A model generated the notes under the pieces. The model saw nothing but the letters and a program-made list of their open reading frames with translations, had not been told where the DNA came from and made no database searches. A stretch of 64,000 nt of DNA. It comes from Rapana venosa. Its lineage: Eukaryota; Mollusca; Gastropoda; Neogastropoda; Muricidae. The stretch spans positions 11,642,981 to 11,706,980 of the forward strand of contig CM054140.1 in assembly GCA_028751875.1 (NCBI GenBank), read 5' to 3'. The translations under genes and the position numbers were made by a program. Positions 1 through 12,019 of this stretch are shown here, piece by piece; the stretch's first letter is position 1; every line of letters starts with the position of its first letter.

Positions 1-109
1 CAGCCAAGGGGTTTGGTGGTGGTGTTTTTTGGGAAGGTGGGGGCAGGGATGGGGGGGTGTTGGTGGGGCTTTCTTTTTTTTTTTTTTTTGGTTGGGGGGG
101 GGAGGGGGT

Positions 110-545
110 TTGTTCCTTGTCTAGAGCTCCCAGGTTGACCAGTGGTGAGATTTTTCTGCATGTGACCATTTACTACCCCCCCCCCCCCCTCCCCGCCCGC
201 CCTCCCCTGGCATTTAAGTAGCCGCATTCTGACTTTGGGGAAGGTGTCTAAACGCGACACCTGTGTGCATGTGGTTTGTACATGTTGTCATCCATGTCTT
301 CTGGTTTGAAACAGCCTACTCCACCACAAGGCAGAATGGGTTTTTAATGCGTTGGCAAGATGCTCTGCGTGCATTCGCACGCGGGGCCTCGGATTATAGT
401 CTCGTTCGAAAGACTTTGCTATTTACTTTGATTTTTTTCATCAAACTGGGAAGAAAGGGCAAGGCTTGGAATTGAACCCAAAACCTGAGCAATTTACTGG
501 TTAGGCAGGTGAACGTCTAGCCATCCTACCACCTTCCTTCTTAAG
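110..545 (-). mobile_element. tRNA-headed SINE, family B with tail type 2
   Basis: Read on the minus strand, this begins near 545 with a tRNA-like head. It continues through a central body also found near 17.9, 19.9, 20.7 and 35.2 kb, whose hallmarks on the + strand are 'ggcctactc', 'ttcgcac' and 'cggggcctcgg'. It ends in a tail with a poly-G run (poly-C on +, about 174-190) and a closing segment carrying 'agagctcccaggttgacc' on +. The same tail occurs at 19.2, 39.8, 42.3 and 43.6 kb, while other copies of the body end in a different tail. The element sits in the inferred intron before the exon at 1256. Confidence 0.7.
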
Positions 546-1255
546 CCAAGGTTCGAACTGTAACCTGACAAATATTTACTGGGGGGGGGGGAGGGGTGTT
601 AACCTAGCTCTTCACCCTCAGAGCCTGTATTTATGAGATGATTGGGACAGATGCTTTGAGATCATGGAGATTGTCCATGAAATCTGACAATCCTTTTTTT
701 CCAGTACACTGTTAATGAATTGAGCAGCTGACTTTTTTGTTGTTGTTAACTGAGTCTGCTGTTTCTGTGTTTGTTTTGAACATTTACCTTACCAAACTGT
801 GTTTCTAGGGGCAGCCACTGGCGGTTTATTTTAGACATTTGCTTTTGTGTGTGTGTGTGTGTCTGTCTGTCTGTCTGTCTGCACACACGCCCATGCTCAT
901 GCGAATTGTATATGCCTTTTTTTGATTTAGGATGATTTTTGAATGTTGATATATACTGTGTATATGTCTTTATCTAGCCAATGGTCTCTACTCCATTGCA
1001 TGCCTACATCCGTGTGTGTGTGTGTGTGTGTTATGTGTGTGTGTGCGCGAGTGCATGTGTGTATCTGTGATCTTTAATATGAAGAAATCTTGGAATGTTC
1101 AAACTGATATTGATCAAAGCTTTCTCTGTAGTTTTTTGTCATGCACTATGATTCCTATCCGTTATGTGCCTGTCAGTGTTTTTGCGATTACCCTTCATGG
1201 GATGATTAAAGTGACTTGACTTGACTTGACTTGACTGAGCAGGCTGTGTTTTCAG
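546..1255 (+). other. intron end upstream of terminal exon
   Basis: This is intronic sequence upstream of the coding exon, with short GT and GTCT microsatellites (about 845-880 and 1013-1045). A 5-bp 'acttg' repeat lies at about 1213-1236. The stretch ends in 'ctgtgttttcag', a good 3' splice site with AG at 1254-1255. No coding potential is seen. Confidence 0.5.
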
Positions 1256-2868
1256 GGGCAGACAGTGGCAGCCAGGGGAAGGAGGGATCCAGTGAGCAGA
1301 CGAGCATTGGCAGCAGTGAGGGGACGGAGAGTGTGGAGGACGCGCCAGACGCTGCTGTCCCGGGCCAGTCTCTTCAGGACGCCGCTGGCGACCCCAATGG
1401 AGGGTCGTTCGCACCCCCTGCAGACAGATACCCTGCCGGGCCGCTCCTACCCGCAGCTCAGCGGGTAGTCTCTGGGGGGTCGGTGAGCGAGGGAGAAGCA
1501 GAGAGTGCTGTGGAGGAGGAGGAGGAAGAAGAAGAAGGATCGGTCCGCAAGTCGCTGAGAGAAGGGGATGATGGCGATGATGACCTTCAGTCAGACGGGG
1601 TCTGTGAATCGGAGAAGGCCCCTCCGAAAATGGAGAGGATCATCAGCGATGAGGCCAAAACGCCTGTCAGAGATGATGCCCTGGATCAGCCCGAGAAGTT
1701 CAGGCCTAGGACTGTTTCAGGGAAAGGGGGGTCTACAGCTGACCCTGACCTTGACCCTGTCAGTGTCCATCTGAAGGATATCTTTGATTTGGCAGATGAG
1801 GCCTGCCCTGGATTTTCTCTGACCTTGGAGACCATTGACGTCGGTGATAGCCAGCCAACTGCAGACATGGCTGGCCCAGGATCACAGGGGATTGCTGCAG
1901 TGACCCCTGCCCTTCCTGCTGTGCCAGACTCTGGTCCAAAGATGGGCTCCGTTGACCATCCCCCTGACCCCCAACCCCCACCTAAGTCAGCGTCACCCTG
2001 CGTGTGGGGTTCATCTCCAGGGAAGGTTGTGTCAGAGCCCCCTGCGTCATCTGCACAGCCTGTTGCTGCCTGCAGAGGGCAGGGGGAAATAAGCCATCTT
2101 CCCGTGGAGGCTGCATCCATCCAAGGCCCAGGCCTGTCATCCTCAGATATGGAGTCTGTTCTTCAGTCCTTTAGCAATTCTTGTGCTGACATGGTTGAGC
2201 TGACCCCCTTGGTGATTGCTGACGCAGGGGATGTGACTGATCCGCCTTTCCAGAATCTTCAAGGTCAGACTGAAAGTACATTGCCAGGGCATCCCCCCGC
2301 CGGAAGTGATGCTGAGAGAACCTCTCCCGAGTCGGAAGGTCTTGGACAAAGCAGTTCCAACACCTCTCTAAACATGGACATGATCCGGAGAGCAGCGGAG
2401 AGCTGTGGTTGGAAAGAACTGGAACTGATGCCCATCGACATGTCCGAGTCCCTCAGCGGCCCCCCGGCAGTGGCTGCTGACCTTCAGCACCAGGACAGCA
2501 GGTCTGACGTGGACTCCTTGCCCTGCTCCAGCAAGGAGAGCGGCTTCAGCACGGACAAGGACCTCACCTCCTCGGCAGAGAGCGGACTGGAACAGCTGGT
2601 TCCCCAGCCTGACCCCCTGCCCTCCAAGCGTGCTGGCCGTGACCTGTTAGGGCCACACCAGACACAAGGCCCTCGCTCTCTGGGCCTGAGGAGAGCATCC
2701 TCAGATGCTGAGGAGTCCCTGCTGGGCAGCTCAGACACTGGCAGCCCTGAGAACGGCAGGTCGCTGTCAGAATGCCCCCTCCTGTCCTTCCCTTACGACT
2801 CCTGCCCCCAAGTCACCAGCAGAGCTGCGTCCAGCGACTGTTCTCAACAGCTCACCGTCAGACTGTGA
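1256..2868 (+). CDS. terminal coding exon of an unrecognised acidic Ser/Pro-rich protein
   Basis: One reading frame stays open for about 537 codons from a plausible 3' splice site (AG at 1254-1255) to TGA at 2866-2868. There is no ATG at its start, so this is the 3' coding exon of a gene whose earlier exons lie left of the window. The product is low in complexity and probably disordered. It has a run of eight Glu (about residues 89-96 of the exon), many Ser/Pro/Gly/Asp, and clusters such as 'SSDAEESLLGSSDTGSP' and 'GFSTDKDLTSSAESGLEQL' that look like phosphorylation-rich segments. More ordered patches are 'VHLKDIFDLADEACPGF' and 'DMIRRAAESCGWKELELMP'. I do not recognise the family. GC content and codon use look coding compared with the AT-rich flanks. 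A regulatory or scaffold-type tail is a guess only. The 3'UTR and poly(A) signals follow. Confidence 0.75.
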
Positions 2869-3815
2869 AACATCGTTGCACAGGCAACATATCACTGTCC
2901 CTTTGGTGCTAGTGCATGCTTTTGGGTTGTTTTTTTTACATTGGCCTAAAGTCACAGATCTTTTTGACAGTGTCTGTCAACCTCATCACTGTTTGTAAGT
3001 TTAAAGAGAGAGAGAGAGAGAGGGGGGCTATTGAGGGGTGAAGGCTGCTGTCAGCTTGACCTAGCCGAGGCATGCAGGTGCACCTGTGCTGGAGCCATCT
3101 TGGAAGCAGACAGGCAAGACGTCAGTTGTGCATGAGAAGGTGTGGCCTGGAGCACCTGAACACCCCTGCTTTGCCTCTGCTACCTGGAGCACCTGAATAC
3201 CCCTGCTTTGCCTCTGCTACCTGGAGCACCTGAATACCCCTGCTTTGCCTCTGCTACCTGGAGCACCTGAATACCCCTGCTTTGCCTCTGCTACCTGGAG
3301 CACCTGAATACCCCTGCTTTGCCTCTGCTACCTGGAGCACCTGAATACCCCTGCTTTGCCTCTGCTACCTGGAGCACCTGAATACCCCTGCTTTGCCTCT
3401 GCTACTTCAGCCTGGAGGGAAGGTGGAGGGGGGTGGAGGTGGAGGTGGAGCTCTGCTGCATTCAGCACACCCACGACACGTTGGCTGCCTGACGGTGCAG
3501 TGCTGCACCGTGCCCCGGTGCCGGAGTGCAGGGAGAGGTCATGTGGGCACCACCACCACCATCATCATGTGCTTCTGCTGCAGCTGCTGCAGAAACCAGG
3601 CCTTCAGCCTGCTGCCTGCTTGTGCTGGCGGTGGTGGTCACCTGCTGTCTCACTGTGGGATGCCTTGAAGTGAGGAGGGTTAGCTACAAACCCATCCCAT
3701 GCCTGCCTGCTGTCACCACCTCGTACAGACTACACGAGTGTGTTAGTGTAGTGCACCTCTACCACTGAACTCACCATGCTGGTTAATAAAAAATAAAATG
3801 AAAAAAAAATGTAAA
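2869..3815 (+). other. 3'UTR with poly(A) signals
   Basis: Non-coding sequence follows the TGA at 2866-2868. Two overlapping-class AATAAA signals lie at 3785-3790 and 3792-3797, followed by an A-rich stretch, so cleavage near 3810-3830 is plausible. The UTR would contain a 37-bp minisatellite. Confidence 0.55.
3144..3402 (+). repeat. 37-bp minisatellite, 7 copies
   Basis: Unit boundaries fall at 3181, 3218, 3255, 3292, 3329 and 3366, with a slightly diverged first copy from 3144. The core is 'tacctggagcacctgaatac'. The copies from 3181 onward are essentially identical, which implies recent expansion. The array lies inside the inferred 3'UTR. Confidence 0.95.
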
Positions 3816-3940
3816 AGCCTTGACTGAAAACCAGCGTAAGTGTTCATCCATTGCTGTTGCCCAGATGATGTACTTGGGCAACTGTGGTGGACCCTGAACA
3901 GATGTTGTCACGCTTCAGCACATCCCAGTTAAGTAAACTG

Positions 3941-4040
3941 TAATTGAATCAAACTGTACGATCTGGATTCAAACTGTATGTTCTTGAATCAAACTGTATG
4001 TTCTTGAATCAAACTGTATGTTCTTGAATTAAACTGTATA
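3941..4040 (+). repeat. 20-bp tandem repeat, 5 copies
   Basis: The unit is 'ttcttgaatcaaactgtatg'. The outer copies are diverged and the central three are nearly perfect. Confidence 0.9.
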
Positions 4041-4756
4041 ATTTGCAAATTTACATCTTGGACCTCAGGAGACTCCCGGTGCAGTGAAGAAGTGTAGGAA
4101 AACTGTTTTCATCATGTTCACCAGGGGACAGAATGGACATAAGGCTTAGGTTTTCTGCGTGATGTCCAGGACACAGTGCCATGAGAAACATTGTTCAGAT
4201 CTGTACAAATCATAAGACAGTAAAGACAAAAAGGGAGAGAGAGAGAGAGAGAGACAGAGGGGTTGTTGAGAGTCCACTGTATTCAGAAGCTCTTCATACC
4301 TGTGTGACATGCTAACCCACTTAGCCTTGGCTGTATTTTGTGAGTGACAAGGGGATAAGCAGTAAGTCTTTTCTTTTGATGAGTGGAAAGTGATGGTGGT
4401 GTTGTGGGGTTAGAACCTTGAAGTTGTTACGAATTTTTGTTCTGATGAGACCACCACGTTTTTTCCACATGAACACAGCTGATTTTTTTTTTTTTAAATC
4501 ATGTCAGTGTAGGACAACACTGATCACAAAAATTCTGTCAGCGTTGCTGACTCTTAGGTAGTGCAAAGAAACAAAAGAACAACAGTAATCTGAACATCCT
4601 CAAACCAAGACGAGTGCTGTTTCCTGACATAAATGGACATCCGGGGAGCGAGATTTTTAACAAGTTTTGTTTCTCCAGAGCTATCGTTATGGGAGCGATT
4701 GCCATCTCCTCTCCCTCACTGCCTTACCTCCCGTGTCTGTTTAAATTAAAGCCCGA
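4041..4756. other. intergenic, one SINE fragment
   Basis: No gene is seen. A short GA microsatellite lies at about 4234-4257. A fragment resembling the middle of SINE family A ('gccatctcctctccctcact', reverse orientation) lies near 4700-4735. Confidence 0.4.
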
Positions 4757-5044
4757 TGTGCAGTTAATTATTGGGATGTTTGTGCATATGTGCAGTTAAT
4801 CATTGGGAGGTTTGGGCATATGTGCAGTTAATCATTGGGAGGTTTGTGCATATGTGCAGTTAATCATTGGGAGGTTTGTGCATATGTGCAGTTAATCATT
4901 GGGAGGTTTGTGCATATGTGCAGTTAATCATTGGGAGGTTTGGGCATATGTGCAGTTAATCATTGGGAGGTTTGTGCATATGTGCAGTTAATCATTGGGA
5001 GGTTTGTGCATATGTGCAGTTAATCATTGGGAGGTTTGTGCATT
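4757..5044 (+). repeat. 32-bp minisatellite, 9 copies
   Basis: Nine copies of a 32-bp unit containing 'gcagttaatcattgggaggt' run head to tail. The differences are mainly 'tttgtgcat' versus 'tttgggcat'. Confidence 0.95.
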
Positions 5045-5681
5045 TATAAGTTAGGATGTGCTGAACAGTCGTCACCCACCCGACATTCTGTAAAGGACTT
5101 CAGCCTTTGTTTTCAGAAGCAGCCTCCTAACTACCACACTATCCTGTTGGCATTAAAGACATTTCTTTCCATTCCATCAAAAACAAATTGCTCGCTGAAG
5201 TGTCCTCTCAACAGTATGTTGACAGGCACTGTCGCCAAGTGGACGCTGCTTTTAGCTGGCACCCCCTCCCTCCCCGGGTCCGTGAAGTCGCCGGTTCAAA
5301 TCTCAGTAGCAGCATTTTGTAAATTCAGGGTGGTGGTTTCTATGATCTTTCTGGCCACCGTTAAAGAATGTAGACCTGCCAGTGCCTTACTTCCGAACTG
5401 TGTGTACACGTATGCAGAAGATCCAATATAGCCGCTGAAGGTCGGGTAAATGCATGTCGGCGTTCAGTGAGTTGCCTGAAGAGGGATGTGTTCCTGCAAC
5501 CCCAGAGGCGCTGCCTTGAAGATGGAGTGCAGTGCCCCAGTGATGCAGTGACGTTAAGGGAGATCACAGAAGCGGAGACGTGTGAAAAGTCGGCATAGAC
5601 TCTGCATGAAGACATTCAACCCACAGTCGCTACTCCAGACATGTGCTCACACACAACAGAAACCAAACAAGCACCACGAAC

Positions 5682-5978
5682 GACGTACACACACATACCT
5701 ACATACCACAGACACCAAACCACCACACACACACAAACACACCCAACAACACAAAAACACACAACAACTACAACACCAACACAACCACACACAACACAAC
5801 ACACACACAACAACACACACACAACACCAAACACACACACACAACACACACACACACACACACACACACCACAACACACACCACAACACACAAACCACAA
5901 CACACACACCACACAACACACCACACCACAACAACACACACACACAACACACACACACACAACACACACACACACAAC

Positions 5979-6009
<31 letters not shown>

Positions 6010-6123
6010 CACACACACACAACACACACACAACACACAAACAACACAACACACACAACAACAACACACACACCACAACACACCACACACACACACACCA
6101 CACACACACACACAACCACAACA

Positions 6124-6154
<31 letters not shown>

Positions 6155-6385
6155 ACACACAACACACACCACAACACACACACAACAAACAACCACACAC
6201 ACCAACAAACACAAACAACACCACAACACACAACACCCACACCACACACACACAAAACACACACACCACAACACACACACACACCACAACACACACACAC
6301 AACACACACACACCAACACACCACACACACACAACACACACAAAACACACACAACCACAACACACAACACAACACCAACACACCC
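5682..6385. repeat. A/C-only low-complexity tract
   Basis: The tract is irregular (CA)n with interspersed CAACA, CCACA and CAAACA. From 5770 to 6385 (616 bp) every base on the + strand is A or C, which is not a simple (CA)n because the phase slips constantly. Long open frames here (Thr/His/Gln on +, Val/Cys on -) are composition artefacts and not genes. Confidence 0.95.
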
Positions 6386-6479
6386 TGACTTCGCTGCCCC
6401 CCCCCCAGCTCCCTCCTACTCTCACTCTCACCAGCAATCTCCATGAAATCAGCAGCAGACAGCCCTCCCTGGCTTTTTT

Positions 6480-6640
6480 TGTTTATTCTTTTATATCGAG
6501 GATAATAGAATAAGCACACTCATGTGCTTTTTTACATCCAGTCCCCCGTGTGTATACGGTTTTGTAAATTCTGTCATCTATTCCCACCGGCACACAATGG
6601 CCTACTCTTCCGCTCAGGATGCACCGTACCATGGATTTCC
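6480..6640 (-). mobile_element. SINE family B fragment, tail type 1
   Basis: The + strand shows 'tatcgaggataatagaata', 'acatccagtccc', 'ttttgtaaattctgtcatct' and 'cacacaatggcctactctt'. This is the tail-1 end plus part of the body of family B in reverse orientation. The head is missing. Confidence 0.75.
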
Positions 6641-6804
6641 TTCAATGTGGCTGGTATGCATGTATGCACGCTGCATCGCCCTCTGAACTCATGATGAATG
6701 CTCGTTGACCAGTGGGGTGTGGACGTGTTTCTGGACTTGCATAGGTAGAGGCTTTTGGAACTTGGCTGGGATAGAAGACTGAAGGGAATGGCTGAGAAAG
6801 TGTC

Positions 6805-6888
6805 TATCTATCTATCTGTCCCCGTAGTCTGACGACCGTGGGGGCACCCTCAAAGACTCAACAAACAGTTCCCTCCATTCCTCGAGAA
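6805..6888 (-). mobile_element. 3' end of a LINE, severely 5'-truncated
   Basis: The + strand 'gtctgacgaccgtgggggca' and the following ~50 bp are the reverse complement of the 3' coding end of the LINE at 36.7-38.1 kb (compare 38056-38125). The end is a (CTAT)n repeat on +, i.e. an (ATAG)n tail on the element strand. Only about 80 bp of the element is present. Confidence 0.85.
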
Positions 6889-7279
6889 AGTGTATGACCA
6901 GAAAACTGGATGTGTCTTCTGTGACAGACCGGTAATTCATTCCAGAGACATAAAGAGTGTGTAGATCGTCTGTGTAAAGTGTGGATGTCATTAAAAAATT
7001 AAAAAATTAAAAAATTTTAAGTGTAGGGGTGGCGTTGTTCACCCAAAGTGTTGGACGCGTACGTACTGGCAGTGGTTTGCAAAGTGGCGTCAACAGAGTG
7101 GAGAGATTTGGTGTGTTTTGTGTTTGATTTTGTTTGAACTTCTGTTTGAATTCACAGGACAAAATCCTGGTGTGTTTGTATGAGTTTATGGGTATGGTGT
7201 GTCTGTGTGTGTGTGTAGAAAGAGAGATGTATCTTTATATTGATATATAATTATTGTATGGTAGTATATGCATTATAGT

Positions 7280-7280
7280 T

Positions 7281-7352
<72 letters not shown>
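7280..7352. repeat. (TA)n microsatellite
   Basis: A nearly pure TA dinucleotide run with one 'tatta' interruption. Confidence 0.95.
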
Positions 7353-7355
<3 letters not shown>

Positions 7356-8584
7356 GGGTGTTTTTGTCTAAAATCAAAAGCCGCCTGTGACCTTAGTTGT
7401 ATAGTGAATTCTGATACAGTTGGGTTTTTATTTGTTGTTTGTGGAGGGGGGCAGTGTTCAAAATGGAGCTTGCAGCTTCTGTGCTGTTAATGTATTGGAA
7501 TAGAAACATTTTCAGAATTTAGAAAGAAAGTCAGGATCTATCTGTGTTCCTTGAAGTAAACGAGAGCTTGGTCAGGTTGGTGTGTCCAACAATGTCATTT
7601 TTTGCTTCTTTGTCTGTTGTTTCTTCTTGTCTTTTTTGGGATTCATCTCACCAGTATTTTTTGTTGTTGTTTGAACAAGATCTAAATCAGGGGAAAATTT
7701 TGTTTGGGTTTTTTGGCTATTGAAGATTTTTTAGTTATCAATGAACTTTGTATTGCTTTCTTTCTCTGTGTCTTGCAATGTCATTGTCAGTACCTTCTTC
7801 ATATTCTTAAAATTCTTTAAACCTGAAATGGTTTGAAACTGTTTTAACCTTTAGCCTGCCATGTTTGCCATTCTGGAACAGCAGATAAACCACGCCCCTC
7901 ACACTGCCATGAGCGTCATTCCGGAACATCGGTCACATATCCCGACTTTGTGAAAGTAATTTCTTTGCACAGGTCATAAGTTTCTAAAATCTTTTTTTTT
8001 TTAAATTTTTTATCTACCTTGTTCATTTAATTTCTTTTTATATAAGAAAATATATACTTTTACCTACATTGTTTAAACTTAAATTCACAAGATTTTTTTT
8101 CAACATTCACCCATTTTGGGGTGGGTGGGGGGGAGGGGGAAATTCCTTGGCAAATGGGGTTTTCTTATCAGCCAAAGTCCTTGGCAGGCTAAGTAAGAGT
8201 GAATAACTACCATGCTCACCAAAAAGAAACAAAATTTACACAAATAAAATCAAAATGTACGTCTACAAACGGTTGCTCAGCAGTTCAGCATTACTTGATG
8301 TGTGTATTGAAAATCAGATGTGATTAAAAGGAAAAAAAGTCATGTGATGTAATATAATGTAGTGATGTAACTTAAGTGTGCAAAATCTTGGTGTGCAGCA
8401 TTTTTCAGAATCAGTTTCTATGCCAGTTGTGGAATATTTGTGGAAGATAGTTCTGAGCTGTAGAATTTCTCTGACGTCTTCATTCTTACCGCAGTATTTT
8501 TATGGGAGTATATATTTTGAGAGGAAAAACAAACAAACAAAACCAAAAAAAATTAGATAAATTTGGTAGTTTGATGTTTGTTAA
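7353..8584. other. AT-rich intergenic sequence
   Basis: No gene, RNA or recognisable repeat is seen. There are many T-runs and one G-run near 8120-8140. Confidence 0.4.
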
Positions 8585-8880
8585 ATGGTAAAGGTGTCCC
8601 ATAACCTATGTGGTTGTAGGGGAGTGAGGCGTCAGAGACCTCACTTCTCTAGGGGCCAGCATTTTGAGGGTGGCGCCCATCTCCTCTCCCTCGCTGCTTT
8701 ACCTTCCCTGACCCTTAAGAGGCAGGTACCTATTCACAGATGGGTGAACTGGGGGACTGTACTGAAGTCAAGGCACGCAAACGGTCACCCATCCAACTGG
8801 TAACCATGCTCGATGCTGCTTAACCTTGGCTTGGGGAAAGCGAGTGCTCTGACCACTGAGCGCTATCCTGTCTCCTGTTG
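8585..8880 (-). mobile_element. SINE family A, full-length or nearly
   Basis: This is the reverse complement of the element at 40331-40625. The tRNA-like head is at the right end (+ 'ccactgagcgctatcctgtc') and the 3' end is at the left (+ 'ggtaaaggtgtcccataacc'). Other copies lie at 13146-13432 (-) and 56527-56765 (+). Confidence 0.85.
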
Positions 8881-9600
8881 ATGTTTGTTACTTGCTGAAA
8901 AATGGCTATTAGGGTCCGTCACGACTATCTACACTTTGGTCAGCATTGGCCATATTATGTGTTTATAAAGATGTCTGCATGCATCAGTGTCTCAAAGGAC
9001 AACTCTGTGTGTCTGTCTGTGTGTCCATGTACTGCATGTAACTGTGTGAAACTCTCTACAGTACTGACTCCTAGTCATGCCTTTGCATCATAGAGTCAGT
9101 TGTCTTCCAGGACAGCAGAATGGGATGCACTGGGCTAGTGTCTGTTTCTCTCCCCTTTTCTGGTACTTGTTCTCTGAATGGAAACAGTAAGTGACGTGTC
9201 CCCACTGCAGGAGGGAGGGATGCTTTGATTTACTTCCCCCCCCCCAACCCCCACCCACCCCAAAAAATCTATGATCAGCTGCTACTGTCAGTGAAAGTAA
9301 ACAGCATCCTGTCACCTCTCTAGGTGGAAGCAACTCCTGCCGGGTGGTATAGTTCTTGTCAGCTACAAGAAAGGAGCTCTTGGTGGAGGGGAACAGCAGG
9401 TCTTCAGAAGGGCCAGTAAAAGGCCAGACCTTTTCTTCTTTCTTTCTTTCATCTGCCGCTGGTGCCTTTTGGCGTTGCGGGGAGACACAGACGTCTGTCT
9501 GCAGCAAGGCCACCTGGTGGAAGTGTGTATGTGTATCAACCTTTCTCTGGCCTGCCAACAAAGGCTCTGGCTTTTCGCCTCTTATGCTGTCAGAGAGCCA
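8881..9600. other. intergenic
   Basis: No supported gene. There is a C-run near 9236-9246. Confidence 0.35.
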
Positions 9601-10012
9601 GGCTGCAGCCAGGTCACGAGTGTGTGGATGTCTTTCTGAAGGTGATGGCCCTTGTCAGTTGCTGTTCAGGCTGCAGCCAGGTCACGAGTGTGTGGATGTC
9701 TTTCTGAAGGTGATGGCCCTTGTTAGTTGCTGTTCAGGCTGCAGCCAGGTCACGAGTGTGTGGATGTCTTTCTGAAGGTGATGGCCCTTGTCAGTTGCTG
9801 TTCAAGCTGCAGCCAGGTCACGAGTGTGTGGATGTCTTTCTGAAGGTGATGGCCCTTGTCAGTTGCTGTTCAGGCTGCAGCCAGGTCACGAGTGTGTGGA
9901 TGTCTTTCTGAAGGTGATGGCCCTTGTCAGTTGCTGTTCAAGCTGCAGCCAGGTCACGAGTGTGTGGATGTCTTTCTGAAGGTGATGGCCCTTGTCAGTT
10001 GCTGTTCAGGCT
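9601..10012 (+). repeat. 68-bp minisatellite, 6 copies
   Basis: Copies start at about 9601, 9669, 9737, 9805, 9873 and 9941. The core is 'gctgcagccaggtcacgagt'. Identity between copies is near 98%, with only single-base differences such as 'tcagg' versus 'tcaag'. Overlapping ORFs in all frames are a by-product of the repeat. Confidence 0.95.
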
Positions 10013-10983
10013 GCTGTCAGCCTCATTGCAGGACGTTCATTAATGCTGGTTGAGAGGTATTAGGTCTTGAGGAAGCTTTTTCTTTTTTCTTTTTTTTTTC
10101 TTTTTTTGTTTAGTTGGATTCGTTGAAGTCCTGTTCTCTGATGCTTCAGTTCACTGACAAGGTTTTCAACCCCTTCGCCGCCATGCCCTCATTTTAGGCC
10201 CTTTGATAGCAGGCTGTGAAGAGGATTGGGGCTGAGGAATAAGGTGTGGGGTAATGTAGTAGTGATGAATACCAACATATTATCTATTTGATATTTATAT
10301 TGACATTCGTATCTTGGACAGGTAAGCAATCTTGCAACTTATGAGTAGTCTTCGCTTACATATTACTACATGAATTTGAACCATTCTAATCTCTAAAGAT
10401 TGAGACAGGAAAATTGATTCATGTCACGCTCATGATGGCTTTTCCAGTCTTGGGGCCCTTTTAAGGACCATAGCAGTGTGCCCGCTAAAGCAATGCTGGG
10501 GCACTGCAGAGGTTGAGTCTTGAGAGAATCGGGTCTTCGTTTTTGTTGTTTTGTTTTTTGTTGTTTTTTTTAATCATACAAGTGTCCTGTTGAGATCTTT
10601 AAATTGAATGCTGTGAAGTTGTCATTCTCAGTCACTGATTATCATGATTTTTTTAAATTGTGGTTGAAGTGAATTTTCCACAATGTGATGGTCACCCTGT
10701 TGTGGCCATTGTCTCATTGGCTGGGCATTGAGATAGGAATGACTGCATGGCTGGTTGTTGTGTTGGTGTTATACGTTATAGCTTACCTGTTACCTGGTAA
10801 GACCAAATTTACAGTGTTAGGTTGTTGTTGTTTTTTGGTGAGGACTAGAGGACTGACTTGCTTTGAATAAAGTTTACTTGGTGAAAGTTCAGGTATAGTT
10901 GAAGGGGTCTGTTGGGCACTAAACAGTAATATTGATGACCCAAGTCTCCTGATTTTGACTTTTTCCTGTTTATTCTCCTAATA
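10013..10983. other. intergenic
   Basis: AT-rich sequence with T-runs. No gene or repeat is recognised. Confidence 0.35.
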
Positions 10984-11052
10984 TAATAATAATAATGTAT
11001 GGAATTTATATAGCGCTGAATCTTGTAAAGCAACAAATCAAAGCGCTCAGAT
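10984..11052 (-). mobile_element. short 'GCGCTATATAAAT' SINE-tail element
   Basis: The + strand reads (ATA)n, then 'ggaatttatatagcgctgaa', then 'caaagcgctcag'. Matching copies lie at 12020-12106, 18693-18772, 24765-24815 and as an inverted pair at 35447-35619. In the orientation ending in (ATT)n this resembles the 3' end of SINEs and LINEs. It occurs here without any longer body. Confidence 0.75.
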
Positions 11053-12019
11053 GACTAATATGATTCCATCCACTTCAACCATTTCTGCTAATTAAAGCAA
11101 AAATATCTTTGAGATAACAAAGGTGAACAATGATGCCTAGAAGTGGTGATGTCAAGTCAAGTTTTGAAAGTATTCATTCTGGTTGCTAGTAACAGGGTTG
11201 GGTTTTTTTTAGGTCTTTTATAGACACTGATGTGGATTGCCAGGCAGCTGAGAGGTGTGTTGACGAAATGTAGACAGGTGTGTGACCTGTCTGCTCACCG
11301 ACAGCTGCTTGCCAGGGGTCTAGAAATGGGAGGAATGGTCATGATCAACGTCTGTAAAAATGCAGATGTTTGGAGTGTGTGCTGTTCATCAACATTCCAC
11401 ACAGACGTACAGTCTGAGTATTAAAAAAGCTGATTTATAAGGTCAGAACATTTCCTGCTATGATGATGGCAGTTTCTGTTTGTCATGGGGCATTTTTGGG
11501 CACAAGGCGAGAGCAGTCAAGGGGGTCGCTGAAGAGGTTAAAGGCACAGCAACCAATCCAAGGGATTGGGAGGCTGAGCAGTGAGCATCCAAGCGAAGCA
11601 GAGCAAGCAGACTTTGTGAGAAGGAGGCTTCCTTGCAGCGTTCTGCTCATACGCCTGTCAGTTTTGTGGCCTCATATTGTCATAGCTCCTCCTCTGCTCA
11701 CACAATTCTTGATTTCTTTTCTTTGTGTTGTACTTTCCAACAGCTATGTTTTTTGTGTAAAAGACTTATACCAGAGTCAAAGTAATGTTTGTGATTTTCA
11801 CTGTGTGACAAATATGAACTGTGTACTTTACCTGTAGGTGCAAGAAATCAGTGATTGCTCCACACGGCTGACGGTCATTGTTATTTCCTCGAAGTTGAAT
11901 TTCAAATTCATTTAACGTCTTTTCACAGTTGTGATATTAGACGGCGAAGTTGAATTTGAGTGGCAGGAGATGCACTATTCTTTATACCCCTGTGGCACCT
12001 TAAGAGTTGCATGCCTGTA
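11053..12019. other. intergenic
   Basis: The longest frame (11460-11837, +) has no recognisable domain, no splice context and composition like its flanks. I do not call a gene here. Confidence 0.3.

Noticed and set aside
5582..6513. Long His/Thr/Gln and Val/Cys frames of 200-290 codons
   Set aside because: They arise because the A/C-only tract has almost no stop codons in any frame. No domain or codon signature.
9601..10012. CRISPR-like regular spacing
   Set aside because: The unit is one continuous 68-bp tandem repeat with no variable spacers, in a eukaryotic genome.
11460..11837. 125-codon frame on +
   Set aside because: Composition as in the flanks, no domain, no splice sites that extend it.
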